Shown: positions 1 through 9,821, numbered from the stretch's first letter. The stretch is 64,000 bases of DNA from CAXXOK01 sp963664595 (GCA_963664595.2 CAXXOK010000006.1:124001-188000), one strand, 5' to 3'. The notes: generated from the letters alone by a model not told the origin. Numbers and translations are program-made.

Positions 1-36
1 ACACGGCCCCGGAAAACGACAGGGAGGAAAAGCAAA

Positions 37-1209
37 GTGAGTAAATATGCAAGCTCGCCCGTTTGGGATGCGGAAATGACAGGAATGGTCGATCTTTCGC
101 CGCCGCGAGTTTTTTTAAAGGCGCTTGGAAGCCCGAAATTCGACGTGGAAAGACTGATCGACAGCGAAATGGGCGATGTGCTGCATAACCGCCTTCAGCG
201 TTTTCAAAAGTGGCCGCAGGAAATGGATCCCGAACTGCTGGCGTACTGGCTCGGGCGCGGATTGGTGAAAGAATTGCACCATACCGCCTATTGCCGGATT
301 GACGAGGCAATGGCGGCGAAACATTTTGCAATGGGCCTGGGCAAAACCATGGAAGAACTATGCCAGCGCAACACGAAGTGGAGCGCGTATATTCCGCTAT
401 CGTCGCGTACACAGCCCGAGCGGAAATATCCGCTGCTGTTTTGCTTTCATGGCGGCGCCGACCCGGTTTACAGTGTCGAGCTTTTCGGGCATGTGGATTT
501 AGCGGCGCAGGAAGAGTACATCCTGATTGCTCCGCAGAACTGCGACGAGCACTATGTGTCGGAAATTTATGAGTATGCCTTAACACACTATCCCGTGGAC
601 GAGAGCCGCGTGTACATGCGCGGTTTTTCATACGGCTCCGCTATGGCTACGGATAACGCAATCGCCCGGCCGGAGCGCTTCGCGGCGGTTTCGCTGTTTG
701 GGCAGCTGATCCGGACCGGGTTTTGGAACCGGCCTACGGAAAAGCAGTTGAAGCATATGAAAGATATGACGATGCCGATGCTCAACATCGAGGGCGACGC
801 CGAGGGAGGGCGTACGCTGCCGATGAACGTGGATTTTTCCTATATCACAGCCATTCCCAACACGGACCGCAGGGTGGAGGCCAATTTGGAGGGCCTCAAC
901 GCGTGGCTGGAGTTCAACCATTGCCCAAGGCGCATTACCAAAGCGCAGATGCTGGATTCATGTCATTCCGCCGACCGGGTGGAACGCATGATCGGAACGA
1001 TTTTCGACGATACGGAGATCGAACAGCATGGCGGCCGGGATTTCTGTATCGGGAATTATTACGACGAACAGGGCCGCAACATGATGAAAATTGTTGGAAT
1101 TGATAATCTGCCGCATTTCCCGGTTCCGTTTATTGCCGAATTCGAATGGGAATTCCTCTCTGCTTACCGCAGAGACCCCCAGACGAAGCAAATAGAAATC
1201 ACAAAATAA
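37..1209 (+). CDS. alpha/beta-hydrolase fold esterase (PHB-depolymerase/feruloyl-esterase-like)
   Basis: This 390-residue cytoplasmic protein has an alpha/beta-hydrolase core starting near residue 115. The oxyanion-loop segment FCFHGG lies near residue 135 and the nucleophile elbow GFSYGSAMA, matching G-x-S-x-G, near residue 195. A late His (LPHFP, near residue 360) could complete the triad. The start is GTG, 9 bases after a GGGAGG site at 22-27. There is no signal peptide, so it would act on imported, esterified small molecules or oligosaccharides. It precedes an MFS transporter on the same strand, but the 299-base gap leaves co-transcription uncertain. The N-terminal 110 residues are not recognised. 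The fold assignment is firm; the substrate is unknown. Confidence 0.8.
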   Translation: MSKYASSPVWDAEMTGMVDLSPPRVFLKALGSPKFDVERLIDSEMGDVLHNRLQRFQKWPQEMDPELLAYWLGRGLVKELHHTAYCRIDEAMAAKHFAMGLGKTMEELCQRNTKWSAYIPLSSRTQPERKYPLLFCFHGGADPVYSVELFGHVDLAAQEEYILIAPQNCDEHYVSEIYEYALTHYPVDESRVYMRGFSYGSAMATDNAIARPERFAAVSLFGQLIRTGFWNRPTEKQLKHMKDMTMPMLNIEGDAEGGRTLPMNVDFSYITAIPNTDRRVEANLEGLNAWLEFNHCPRRITKAQMLDSCHSADRVERMIGTIFDDTEIEQHGGRDFCIGNYYDEQGRNMMKIVGIDNLPHFPVPFIAEFEWEFLSAYRRDPQTKQIEITK

Positions 1210-1508
1210 ACATACATTTGCGGGAACCCGGAGGGTCATTGTCAGCTCCGGCTCGGGGCGGACCATCCCCATTCTCACAAGTAGATAAATACGATTGATC
1301 TTGCTGCGGGAAAGTCAGCAGCGGCAAGGTATGTTACAGGTCTGCGCATTTGCGGCTTTTGCCGGGCAAAACCACGTACTGGATTCCAAAAGTGAAAAGC
1401 CACGCAAGCGGCCCTCCTGCTTTGCGCCGAGGAAGAACATCGAAGCGGAAAACAGGCAGGAAAACCGTCTGCCATGAACACACCGAAGAATAGGAAGTAT
1501 GAATCGAT
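1210..1508. other. intergenic, 299 bases, nothing recognised
   Basis: I see no convincing promoter, hairpin terminator or small gene here. Short open frames exist on both strands but none has a good ribosome binding site. Confidence 0.4.
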
Positions 1509-2711
1509 ATGAATCAAAGCGGCAATAGACAAGTCAAAAAAACGGAAACGATTTGGAATAGATCGTTTATTCTTCTGTTTCTTTCAAGTATATTCACATC
1601 GGTGGCTTCCTACATGACCATTCCGCTGATTTCCAAGTACGCGCTGAGCCTGGGTGCGTCGCTGACGGTTGCGGGCGTTGCGGCGGCGATGATGTCGATA
1701 GCGGCGCTGGTGTGCCGCCCGATTACGGGGTATGCTTCCGATACGATGAACCGCAAGGTGATCCTGCTGATATCCATTGCGGTTTCGGCGGTTACGATCG
1801 TCGTAAACGCGTTTGTCAAAAGCATTACGGTGCTGATGGTAATCCGCGTCGTTAACGGCATTACCTTCTCGTTTATGTCCATTGCGAACATGACGCTGGC
1901 GAGCTCCCTGATCCCACGTGAAAGAATCGGTACCGGGATTGGCTACCTGAGCCTGGGTATGGTATTTGCGACGGCAGTCGGCCCCGGGCTGGGATTGGAA
2001 TTGACCAATCGCTTCGGATACGGGACTGCGTTTCTCATTGCGGCGGTGATCATGGTACTGGGTGGTGCGGCGGTTTGCCTGATCCCGAACGAGGCATCCA
2101 GGCCTGCGGTAAAGCCCGATGAAAAGCGAAAGCCGCTGCTTTCCAATCTGTTTGCAAAAGAACTGTTGGGGTATATGCTGCTCCTGGTGCTCCTCAGCTT
2201 TGGGAACGGGCTGATCGCCACCTATATCGCCCTGCTGGGCGAAGAACGGGGGATCGTCAATATCGCGCTTTTCTTCATCGTATACTCCGCTGTGGTCACG
2301 GTGATTCGCCCGCCGATCGGTTCGCTGCTGGATAGAAAGGGTCTTTCGGTTATCCTGTATCCTTCCTTGGCCATTGCGGCGCTGGGGATGATTTTTGTGG
2401 GATCGGCGTACACGCTGTGGATGATTGTTATCGCTTCTGTTTTAAAAGCGGTTGGCTTGGGCGCGGGAATTCCGTCCATTCAGGCAAACAGCATTAAAAT
2501 GGTCGGGAAAGAACGGGCCGGTGTTGCGACCAGCACCTGTTTTATCGGGCAGGACATCGGCAACAGTCTGGCGCCGATTGTTGGAGGAATGGTTGCCACG
2601 GCACACGGATACGGCTTTATGTTCCACAGCTACGGAATCGCTTTATTTGTGCTCGGTACGGTCATCTACTCGCTCCAGCTCCGCTTTGACAAAAAAAAGG
2701 CCAGACCGTAA
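1509..2711 (+). CDS. MFS transporter
   Basis: This 400-residue integral membrane protein has about twelve hydrophobic segments in the two-times-six arrangement of the major facilitator superfamily. The loop between helices 2 and 3 carries a motif A-like stretch (RPITGYASDTMNRK). A second, degenerate copy follows helix 8 (RPPIGSLLDRKG). Length and layout match proton-driven drug or sugar exporters and importers. No substrate can be assigned. The start is the ATG at 1509. A strong terminator hairpin follows at 2764-2806, so this gene probably ends its transcript. Confidence 0.88.
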   Translation: MNQSGNRQVKKTETIWNRSFILLFLSSIFTSVASYMTIPLISKYALSLGASLTVAGVAAAMMSIAALVCRPITGYASDTMNRKVILLISIAVSAVTIVVNAFVKSITVLMVIRVVNGITFSFMSIANMTLASSLIPRERIGTGIGYLSLGMVFATAVGPGLGLELTNRFGYGTAFLIAAVIMVLGGAAVCLIPNEASRPAVKPDEKRKPLLSNLFAKELLGYMLLLVLLSFGNGLIATYIALLGEERGIVNIALFFIVYSAVVTVIRPPIGSLLDRKGLSVILYPSLAIAALGMIFVGSAYTLWMIVIASVLKAVGLGAGIPSIQANSIKMVGKERAGVATSTCFIGQDIGNSLAPIVGGMVATAHGYGFMFHSYGIALFVLGTVIYSLQLRFDKKKARP

Positions 2712-2763
2712 TCGCATCATCGGGTTAATCGGCCGGACCCTTGACCCTGAAACCTTAGCTGCC

Positions 2764-2810
2764 GCGCGGGCAAACCTCCGGTTCCGGGGGCTTGCCCGCG
2801 CTTTTTCTTT
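2764..2810 (+). terminator. intrinsic terminator after the MFS gene
   Basis: The arms GCGCGGGCAA (2764-2773) and TTGCCCGCGC (2792-2801) pair over 10 bp and are followed directly by a run of T residues. Confidence 0.85.
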
Positions 2811-3199
2811 TGGAAGATAAGCTGATGGCAGTCTTGCTTTACATGGCCATAATTGCGGGGAAGGGCGGGACGGCAGACAGGCTGCACAGCTGTTCCGGCG
2901 GGCGCAGGGAGGCCAATTGATCTGCGGGAAACCGTAAGGATTAAAACGAAGCCGCGCAGGGTGGCAAAAGCTGATCCGGCACAATCCGGCCTGTGAACGG
3001 CCGGATCGTGCTCGTTGACAATACCGCGGAAGGGATACGGCGTGTACCGCGTGTGAAAGCATCACCGGTAGGCCTTGGCGGGCGGTACGTGTGGATGAAC
3101 AGCGGCAGAGGCCGGAGGACTGAGAGAGAGAAAATCAGAGTAGGGGCTTTTGGATAATGTCCCACGCAACCCGGATCATTACCCGGAAACGCGCTTTGT
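2811..3199. other. intergenic between convergent genes, nothing recognised
   Basis: The stretch lies between the MFS terminator and the 3' end of the glycoside hydrolase gene on the other strand. Weak inverted repeats are present (for example CCGGCCTGTGAACGGCCGG near 2987-3005), but no gene or clear terminator. Confidence 0.35.
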
Positions 3200-5257
3200 T
3201 TATAGTAAAACCGCCGTGGCTTTTTCGGCCGGCACAAGCACGGTTTTTCCCTCCGTTGCGCCCTCCTTTGTGAGGATGATCTGTTGGTCACAGCCTGTGG
3301 GATTCCAAAGGGTAACGGCCAGTTTTCCGGCGGCGCTGCGCCAGCCCTTGGCGAAGACCAGCGGATTGGAGCCTGAGAAGCCCTCGGTATCCACAAAGGT
3401 GCCCCGGAGGATGTAGTCCGAGTATGTTTGATACAGCCCAACAAGCTCTTTCAGGTACGCGGCGTAGTGCGGGATATCTTTCAGGGAACCGCAGCAGCGG
3501 TAGATGGTCATATCAAACCGGAGACCCAGCAGGAAAGAGTAACCCGCCAGGGCCTTGTAATGCGTCTCGTCTTCACCGCACTCCCGATTGGTCATCACAA
3601 GCTCGGGAAAGGTGTAACGGTACATTTCCAGCAACATGGTATCATTCCCGGCATCAAGGGGATTCCCGGCGGTTTCGGGCGTCAGCAGCCGTGCGTCCGG
3701 CAGGGTGGCGCTGCCCTGGGAAATATCCATGGACTGTCCATAGATATCAACATTATGCTCCATGAGGATGATCTTTTCGTCGCCGAAAGATTTTACATAA
3801 GCCCGGAGGTCTGCGTAGTTGGCAGCCTTGCTTTCGTGTGAATGGCTTGGTTTTTGATGGGTATGGCCTTGCGCGTAGCAGAAGTAGGGTTTCCACCCGC
3901 CGATATCATACAGCACGCCGTCCGCGCCAAGCTCCAGGCAAATCTGGGCGGCTTCCTTCATTTTCTTCTGCCACAGGGGCGCACCGGGGCAGGCGAGGTA
4001 CATCGGCATGGCCGGATTGCAGATCTTTCGGTAGGTGCCTTCGCCGCAGTAGGTTTCCGCAAAGGGGATATCCTCGTTCCAGATGGACTTGATGGTCGCC
4101 TGATCCCCGCCCTGGTTACGGCAGAAATCGCTTTGGTGGTCGATCAGCGCATAGCTCAGGAACAGCAGAACCTTACCGCCTTTGCGATGGACATATTCGA
4201 TGCCCTCCCTGAGCTTTGCCGCGCCGCCCATCCGTTCGTCGGGTACAAAGTCGGGCCAGAGGCGGGCAAAGCCTCCCTGTTCCCAGCCTAAAATATACAG
4301 CGTCTTCAGGCCCGCGGCCTCCAATTCGTCGTATAGAGCAGGGATCATGGAGTAATCCCAGTTGATTTCCCCGTGATGCTGCTTGAAGATCAGGCGAAGC
4401 CAGCCGGTAAAATCCTGGCTCCATTGCGGACGCTCAGGCGGAACAAAGCCGCCTTTGCGGTTCATCCAATCGCGGTAATACCGGGCGCCTGCGTGCCAGT
4501 CGCCCTCGTGAGGGAAAAAGCTCATGGCCTGACCGGACCAGGCTTCCCCTGCCTCAAGCATGGGATAGCGAATGAAGCCGAAACGGAGCACATTCAGCGC
4601 CACATCCCGTTCGATATGCAGGCCCAGCGCCTGACGCGTTGTATCCTCCGATCCGCAATACAGGCCTTCTTCCCGGTTGTACCAATCGTACCACTGCATA
4701 GATGCCTTGCCGTCCTGGTAAAGCGCGTCCATATCTGTATGGAACTGGTCATGGCGTTCGTATTTACGGAACCCCGCATAAGCGGAAAGGTCCGCATAGG
4801 CAGGATTGCGCACTCGCCGCCCCAGGTCCCGCGGCCATGCGATATAATCGTTTGCCGGCTGTCCCGTAAGGCTGCGCGCGCCTGAAACGGGGGTAATCTG
4901 CAGCTCCGCCAATTGTACGGCCGGATCGCGGTTGACAAGGTCGGCGGATACCTGTAAACCGGAATCGGTCATACGAAAGTGCAGGGTAAGCCCGGCGTCA
5001 ATCCTTTGGTTCTCCTCGCCGATCAAGCCGTCATACGTCAAGGTGATTTCCGATGCGGTTGCCGAGACGCTGAACTGCTGCCGGTCGGCCCATACAGGAA
5101 CCTCCGCGCGCTCGGTACCGTGAATTGCATAGATGAGCTTCCAGACTTCACCCGGCGTGTGGATATACTCATGGCCGGTAAGACGGTTTTTGAAAGACGC
5201 ACACCTTCCGTGTTCATCCAGAGAATAGCAAAGTGATTTCCCCTTCAGGCTGTACAT
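3200..5257 (-). CDS. putative glycoside hydrolase (DUF6259-like TIM barrel)
   Basis: This 685-residue protein has no signal peptide. The N-terminal 270 residues look like a beta-sandwich. They are followed by a (beta/alpha)8-type region with repeated Trp/Tyr-rich strands (LKTLYILGWEQGG, GKVLLFLSYALIDHQ). Candidate acidic residues lie in DGVLYDIGGW near residue 450 and LMEHNVDIYG near residue 498. The C-terminus is another beta-rich domain. It resembles putative glycosidases of the DUF6259 kind, which are distantly related to GH31/GH36; this is family-level recognition only. I place the start at 5257 because AGGAGG (5268-5273) sits in front of it. The longer open frame to 5326 would run into the promoter at 5298-5326. 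Confidence 0.72.
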   Translation of the reverse strand: MYSLKGKSLCYSLDEHGRCASFKNRLTGHEYIHTPGEVWKLIYAIHGTERAEVPVWADRQQFSVSATASEITLTYDGLIGEENQRIDAGLTLHFRMTDSGLQVSADLVNRDPAVQLAELQITPVSGARSLTGQPANDYIAWPRDLGRRVRNPAYADLSAYAGFRKYERHDQFHTDMDALYQDGKASMQWYDWYNREEGLYCGSEDTTRQALGLHIERDVALNVLRFGFIRYPMLEAGEAWSGQAMSFFPHEGDWHAGARYYRDWMNRKGGFVPPERPQWSQDFTGWLRLIFKQHHGEINWDYSMIPALYDELEAAGLKTLYILGWEQGGFARLWPDFVPDERMGGAAKLREGIEYVHRKGGKVLLFLSYALIDHQSDFCRNQGGDQATIKSIWNEDIPFAETYCGEGTYRKICNPAMPMYLACPGAPLWQKKMKEAAQICLELGADGVLYDIGGWKPYFCYAQGHTHQKPSHSHESKAANYADLRAYVKSFGDEKIILMEHNVDIYGQSMDISQGSATLPDARLLTPETAGNPLDAGNDTMLLEMYRYTFPELVMTNRECGEDETHYKALAGYSFLLGLRFDMTIYRCCGSLKDIPHYAAYLKELVGLYQTYSDYILRGTFVDTEGFSGSNPLVFAKGWRSAAGKLAVTLWNPTGCDQQIILTKEGATEGKTVLVPAEKATAVLL

Positions 5258-5297
5258 GAATCTGTTTCCTCCTGTGTTGAGCGTTATGCTATTTCGC

Positions 5298-5326
5298 ATT
5301 CTAGAGGGTTGGTTTTTACGCGTCAA
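5298..5326 (-). promoter_or_regulatory. sigma-A promoter of the glycoside hydrolase gene
   Basis: Read on the minus strand, TTGACG (5326-5321), a 17-base spacer and TAGAAT (5303-5298). The predicted transcript start is near 5291, about 34 bases before the chosen ATG. Confidence 0.7.
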
Positions 5327-5385
5327 TGGGAAATATCAATAGCGCGATTGGAAGAAACAAAACCCGGAGGGAAGCGCTTTGCGGC

Positions 5386-5413
5386 AAAAAAAGGGAAACA
5401 CACGGTGTTTCCC
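5386..5413 (-). terminator. intrinsic terminator of the AraC regulator gene
   Basis: GGGAAACAC and GTGTTTCCC form a perfect 9-bp stem (5393-5413) with a 3-base loop. On the minus strand seven T residues (5392-5386) follow. It lies between the AraC gene and the promoter of the next gene, so the two are separate units. The rest of 5414-5602 shows nothing. Confidence 0.88.
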
Positions 5414-5602
5414 TTACAGGGTCAGGCTTGCCGGATGATGGCAGGCACCACTGGAATGAAAGTGATTGATGGGGAGAACGGAGTATCCGCATCCGGATGA
5501 GGCGGCAACCGATCCCGCGGGGGCTGACGGGCAGATCTGCCTGAGGGCGGAGCAAAAGACACGGTTCCACAGCGCGGCGGCGGATTCGCGCCCGGCCTTG
5601 GC

Positions 5603-7822
5603 TTATGCGCGCTGGCGTGTGCGGATGGTACGCGGCGTTTCGCCGTTATGGCGCTTGAACGCCTTATAGAACGAATTGATGGAATGATATCCGCAGCTTG
5701 TGGCGATTTGCGCGATGGTATCCTCCGTTTCAATCAGCAACCGAACCGCCATGGCACAGCGGACGTTCTCCGTGTATTGAAAGAAGCTGCACTTCTTCTC
5801 CAAGCGGACCATTTTCTGGAGTGTTGTTTCTGAAATGTTGAAGTGATCGGCTACCATACGTGCATATAATTCGGGATTGGTAATGTTTTGGTCAATATAC
5901 TCGCATAGCTGTTTGGAAAACGGGATGATATTGTTGATGTTTTGCTGCATCGCTTCACAGATTGCCACACAGCATTTTTCCAGCTCCGGATAACTTCCGC
6001 TCAACGATTGATTGATGTGGAGAAAGTTTGGAATATCCAGCGAATACAGGTCGCTGAAATGCTCCAGCTTGATCTGCAGGAGGATACCGCGTATGTTGTA
6101 AAACATTTGCTGTGTCAGCGCTACATCCGTTACGCAGGTCGGAGAGAAACAGTGTTTGATGCAAGAAAGAAACGCGTACACCTCTTCCGAGGCTCCGCGC
6201 ACAAGCGCATCGTAAAAATGGCTGAGCTCCTGGTAGGACAGCAAACCGCTCTGCCTTGTTTTCAAAGAGGCGTTCGGGAAATTGTCCACGCACCATACCT
6301 CAAGGATTTCTCCCTGGGTACGCGCCAGATAGGCCAGCTCCGTAGCCTGCCGAAAGGCGTCAAAAAGGTGGTCAAAGCCCTGAAATGTTTCGCTGAGGGT
6401 AACCAGAAGCTTGCCTGGAGCCGCTTTGGCCAGCCGCCGGCGCACGTCCAGCAGTTTTTCGATGGGCGTATTTGCATCCAGCACCAGAATAAAGGTATTC
6501 TCATACCGCTGAGCATACGGACATGCTTCGGTGTACACATCCTGCAGCGCGTCGTTCAGGCAGATGTTCAGCTTCTCCAGATAATTTTCTTCATACTCCA
6601 CAGCGGTCAGGATTGCCAGGCGGAAAGCCGCCGGAAACGTGGGAAAATAGCGCGCAAAACGATCGCGCCTCGCCTGCGATACGCTTCGCGTGTCGATATA
6701 GGGGGTAATGATAAAATGCTCGAAGGTATGCTCTGCGTCGCGCCTGTGCTGTTCGTCCAGGGCAATCTGATAGCGGTTAACCGAATCAACCATTCCGCTG
6801 AATGCGTCAACCAGGTATCCAAAACCGCTCCGGCCTGCAGGTTTCACAAATTTCTGTCCGTTTACCAAAGAGAACAGTTTATTGATTGGCTGCATGCTGA
6901 GCCTGGACAATGATAGCGCCGCCAGCGTGCCGATGGCCACAAGCAGGATGATGAACAGCAGCAACAGGTTGCGGATGGGCTTTGTTTGTGAGTAGAACAA
7001 CTCACCGGTAATGAGCAGGCGCACGCGGAGCGGAGAGGACGGATTTTCATATTCTATAACGTGTGTATTCTGATCCGAAAAAACGCTCTCGTCACCGAGC
7101 CTGATCATTTCCTCACCGTTATAAACCGTGCAGACAGACACACCGGCGCCGCTGTCCAACCCTGTCAGGAGGAGTTTCTTCAGCGTATCTTCGGAAAAGG
7201 TGGCGAAAAAAATCCCCAGCGGGTCGCTGGTAGTAAAGCCGGAGATATTGGACGCCCAGGTTATGCAGCGATACGAGTGCGCAAGGGACTCATCGGCGTG
7301 CTCAGGCAGATAGGTCACTTCGGTGCCGGGCCAGAAAACGTTCATGCTGCCGACTTTGCGAAGCTTTTCCATCCATTGTGCCTGGTTTATACCCCGATAG
7401 GCGAGGTAGCTGCCATAATAGGATTGATCCCGGGTAAATAAGCGCGTATCCAGAAACAGGGTTCCGTTCTGCATGAGCAGGCCTACTTGCGTTGCAAGAG
7501 ACTGCGCACTGGATAATTGCTGAAATTCTTTCTTCAGCTTGTCAAGTACCAGAATATCGCGGGCTGAAAGCTGATCCATCCTTCGCGTCGCCAGGATACG
7601 ATAATCAATATTGCTGCCCAGATTGGATGATAACGTGGAAAGGCTTGACAGCTGCTGGGAAAGCTGATCGACTCCGTTTTTTAAAATTGACTGGTTCAGC
7701 GTAAGCTGGCGCGTTTCAAATAACCGAACGCAGCTGTAATACAGAGGAAACAGCATTAACGCGGAAACCAGTACGATCAGCAAATAGTTATAGATGAACA
7801 GGTTTTTTCTTCTGTCATACAT
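5603..7822 (-). CDS. membrane-bound AraC-family sensor-regulator
   Basis: This 739-residue one-component regulator has a transmembrane helix at about residues 9-30. An extracytoplasmic sensor region of about 250 residues follows, then a second helix near 283-305 and a HAMP-like linker (LSRLSMQPINKLF). A large cytoplasmic part precedes a C-terminal AraC DNA-binding domain of two helix-turn-helix units (about 640-735: ARMVADHFNISETTLQKMV and IAQIATSCGYHSINSFYKAF). This layout is typical of Clostridia and Paenibacillus regulators beside sugar ABC transporters. It diverges from such an operon and probably activates it when a sugar or its binding protein is sensed. The ATG is preceded by GGAGG, and a promoter lies at 7881-7909. 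Confidence 0.92.
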   Translation of the reverse strand: MYDRRKNLFIYNYLLIVLVSALMLFPLYYSCVRLFETRQLTLNQSILKNGVDQLSQQLSSLSTLSSNLGSNIDYRILATRRMDQLSARDILVLDKLKKEFQQLSSAQSLATQVGLLMQNGTLFLDTRLFTRDQSYYGSYLAYRGINQAQWMEKLRKVGSMNVFWPGTEVTYLPEHADESLAHSYRCITWASNISGFTTSDPLGIFFATFSEDTLKKLLLTGLDSGAGVSVCTVYNGEEMIRLGDESVFSDQNTHVIEYENPSSPLRVRLLITGELFYSQTKPIRNLLLLFIILLVAIGTLAALSLSRLSMQPINKLFSLVNGQKFVKPAGRSGFGYLVDAFSGMVDSVNRYQIALDEQHRRDAEHTFEHFIITPYIDTRSVSQARRDRFARYFPTFPAAFRLAILTAVEYEENYLEKLNICLNDALQDVYTEACPYAQRYENTFILVLDANTPIEKLLDVRRRLAKAAPGKLLVTLSETFQGFDHLFDAFRQATELAYLARTQGEILEVWCVDNFPNASLKTRQSGLLSYQELSHFYDALVRGASEEVYAFLSCIKHCFSPTCVTDVALTQQMFYNIRGILLQIKLEHFSDLYSLDIPNFLHINQSLSGSYPELEKCCVAICEAMQQNINNIIPFSKQLCEYIDQNITNPELYARMVADHFNISETTLQKMVRLEKKCSFFQYTENVRCAMAVRLLIETEDTIAQIATSCGYHSINSFYKAFKRHNGETPRTIRTRQRA

Positions 7823-7880
7823 TTACATCCTCCATTGCAAAATGTGATATTCATTTCTCTGCCCTTTACCTGATGCGTAC

Positions 7881-7909
7881 AGCATAACAAAAATCCATAG
7901 GACGGGCAA
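7881..7909 (-). promoter_or_regulatory. promoter of the AraC regulator gene
   Basis: On the minus strand TTGCCC (7909-7904), 17 bases, TATGCT (7886-7881). Confidence 0.5.
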
Positions 7910-7930
7910 TACATGCGGCGGTGTTGCTTA

Positions 7931-7958
7931 CGGAATATCCATTGTTTCGGAATATCCA
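7931..7958. promoter_or_regulatory. direct repeat, candidate AraC-regulator binding site
   Basis: The 11-mer CGGAATATCCA occurs at 7931-7941 and again at 7948-7958, a 17-bp period. It lies between the divergent promoters of the regulator and the sugar operon. AraC-type proteins commonly bind such tandem half-sites; the assignment is inferred. Confidence 0.5.
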
Positions 7959-8018
7959 ATAAGCGGGAAACTTTTGTTTATTCCATTCCGGAGGCGTTTT
8001 GTTTTGCCTTTTGCGCAC

Positions 8019-8047
8019 TTGTGAGCCCAATAAGTCTCAGGTATGCT
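8019..8047 (+). promoter_or_regulatory. probable promoter of the sugar ABC operon
   Basis: TTGTGA (8019-8024), 17 bases, TATGCT (8042-8047). Both hexamers match consensus at four of six positions, in keeping with an activator-dependent promoter. Confidence 0.45.
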
Positions 8048-8081
8048 GGTTTCACATAGAATACTGAAGGAGGTCCCTCCC

Positions 8082-9722
8082 ATGAAAAAAATACTCGTTT
8101 TCCTTTTGTGTCTGACCATGGTACTGCCCCTGTGCGGCACGGCGCTGGCATATGCGCAGGATCCAAACCTTAACGCACCGGGTGAAATTCCTGTTTGTAA
8201 GGAGACCGTTACGTTAACCGTAGGATTGCCGGTAGATGCCTGCATTACGGACCTGGCTACCAACCGTATGACCGAGATGCTGAGTGAAGAGCTGAATGTA
8301 AACTTCGAGTTCGTCACCTATGCTGCCAGTGAGATGAAAGAAAAAATCAACATCATGGTAGCCGGTGGAAACCAGGAATTGCCGGACGTCATTCTTTTTG
8401 GCCTGATGACCAGCGGCATGCCCTCCGATATCGCTGTTTATAACTGGGCGATGAACGGGGCATTGGTTCCGCTGACGGAGTACATCCAGAATTCGTCCGT
8501 ATATTTTAAGGAATCCGCGGAAAACGCGGGCGGCATGGATTCGATTCTCTCCCAGATCACGTCTCCGGACGGAGAAGTATACGGATTGCCGTGCTACTGC
8601 CGTGCGCTGCCCAACGATTATAACACCAAGCTGTGGATTTTTCAGCCGTGGCTCGATCAGCTGGGCCTGAAAACCCCAACGAACGCCGAAGAACTTTACC
8701 AGGTGCTGAAAGCGTTTAAAGAGCAGGATCCTAACGGCAACGGCAAGGCAGATGAGATTCCCTTCGCTTCTCAGAACTCGCTTCCGTATTACTGGCGCCG
8801 TGGCCTGATGAGCATGTTTACCGATGTCGGCGATGTGTCAAACTATATCGCCGTATCGGACGGAACGCTCATTCCTTCCTATATGACGGACGGTTACCGG
8901 GAAGGCTTACGTTATTTCAACCAAATGATCGCCGAGGAATTGATCTCCCCCTTGACGTTCACACAGGACAACGCACAGCTGAAAACGCTGATGTCGCAGG
9001 ATGAAACCGTTGTCGGCATGACGATTGCGCCCAGCGCCGCTACCCTGATGCCTTCCACGGACGTGCGCAGAGCCCAGTATGTGGGGATTGCGCCGCTTGC
9101 GGCGGCGGATGGAACGGTTACAACGCCGATTAATCCCACAAAGGCATCCATTGCCGGCGTGATTACAACGAACTGTGCCAATCCCGAGGCTGCATTCCGT
9201 TTCCTGGATATGCTTTGCTCTGAAAAATATACAGTTATGAATCGCTGGGGCGAGGCAGGCGTAGACTGGATTACCCCGCCGGAAGGCACGGAAGCGCTCT
9301 ATGCGGCCATGGGCTACTCTGCCTATCTGCAGGAAACCGGAAACATTTCCTTTGGCTCCGGACAGAACAAGTGCTGGCATGTAACCGGCCCCATGGTTCG
9401 TGGCTACAGCATTTCCGCCGGCATGTGCTGGAACGGTGACCCGCTCAACAGCGAATATATGATTGCGCAGATCATGCCGGAATATTTCGGCAAAGGCCCG
9501 AAGGAATATCTGACCAAGCTGATCTATACCGATGAAGAAAATGACCGGATCGCGGAGCCGATGACCACCATTAAGAGCTATGTGGATGAGTGCTTTGCGC
9601 TGTTCACCATAGGCGAGATGAACATTGATACCGATTGGGATACCTATCTGAACGAACTCAATCAGATGGGCATCGGGGACGTGCTGGCCGTTATGCAGAC
9701 CGTGTACGACCGCAGCCATTGA
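8082..9722 (+). CDS. extracellular solute-binding protein of a sugar ABC transporter
   Basis: This 546-residue secreted protein has an N-terminal signal peptide (two Lys, hydrophobic core, cleavage after GTALA). It belongs to the large family-1 solute-binding proteins of the LipO/YtcQ kind, which bind oligosaccharides. Family features include the region NGNGKADEIPF around residue 220 and repeated aromatic residues. There is no convincing lipobox, unusual for a monoderm. The start is the ATG at 8082 after AAGGAGG; the upstream in-frame start lacks a site. It is the first gene of the operon, followed by a hairpin and then two permeases. No ATPase is encoded here, so a shared MsmK-like ATPase is expected elsewhere. 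Confidence 0.92.
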   Translation: MKKILVFLLCLTMVLPLCGTALAYAQDPNLNAPGEIPVCKETVTLTVGLPVDACITDLATNRMTEMLSEELNVNFEFVTYAASEMKEKINIMVAGGNQELPDVILFGLMTSGMPSDIAVYNWAMNGALVPLTEYIQNSSVYFKESAENAGGMDSILSQITSPDGEVYGLPCYCRALPNDYNTKLWIFQPWLDQLGLKTPTNAEELYQVLKAFKEQDPNGNGKADEIPFASQNSLPYYWRRGLMSMFTDVGDVSNYIAVSDGTLIPSYMTDGYREGLRYFNQMIAEELISPLTFTQDNAQLKTLMSQDETVVGMTIAPSAATLMPSTDVRRAQYVGIAPLAAADGTVTTPINPTKASIAGVITTNCANPEAAFRFLDMLCSEKYTVMNRWGEAGVDWITPPEGTEALYAAMGYSAYLQETGNISFGSGQNKCWHVTGPMVRGYSISAGMCWNGDPLNSEYMIAQIMPEYFGKGPKEYLTKLIYTDEENDRIAEPMTTIKSYVDECFALFTIGEMNIDTDWDTYLNELNQMGIGDVLAVMQTVYDRSH

Positions 9723-9749
9723 TTTGCGCCTCCATCCTCTTTTGACGCT

Positions 9750-9789
9750 CAAACCGGGCGGAGGGGCTTCGGCCTCTCCCTCCGGTTTG
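9750..9789 (+). repeat. intercistronic hairpin between binding protein and permeases
   Basis: CAAACCGG and CCGGTTTG form the outer stem and GGCTTCGGCC a tight inner tetraloop stem. Only a weak T stretch follows. Such hairpins often protect the upstream mRNA or attenuate transcription, keeping binding protein in excess over permeases. Confidence 0.65.
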
Positions 9790-9821
9790 TTTCCCAGGAC
9801 TTTTGGATTGGAAGACAACGT

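Noticed and set aside
5258..5326. longer N-terminus of the glycoside hydrolase
   Set aside because: It would overlap a well-spaced promoter, while an AGGAGG site sits directly before the internal ATG at 5257.
5942..6913. 323-codon plus-strand frame
   Set aside because: It is antisense to the AraC sensor-regulator, has no ribosome site and encodes no recognisable domain.
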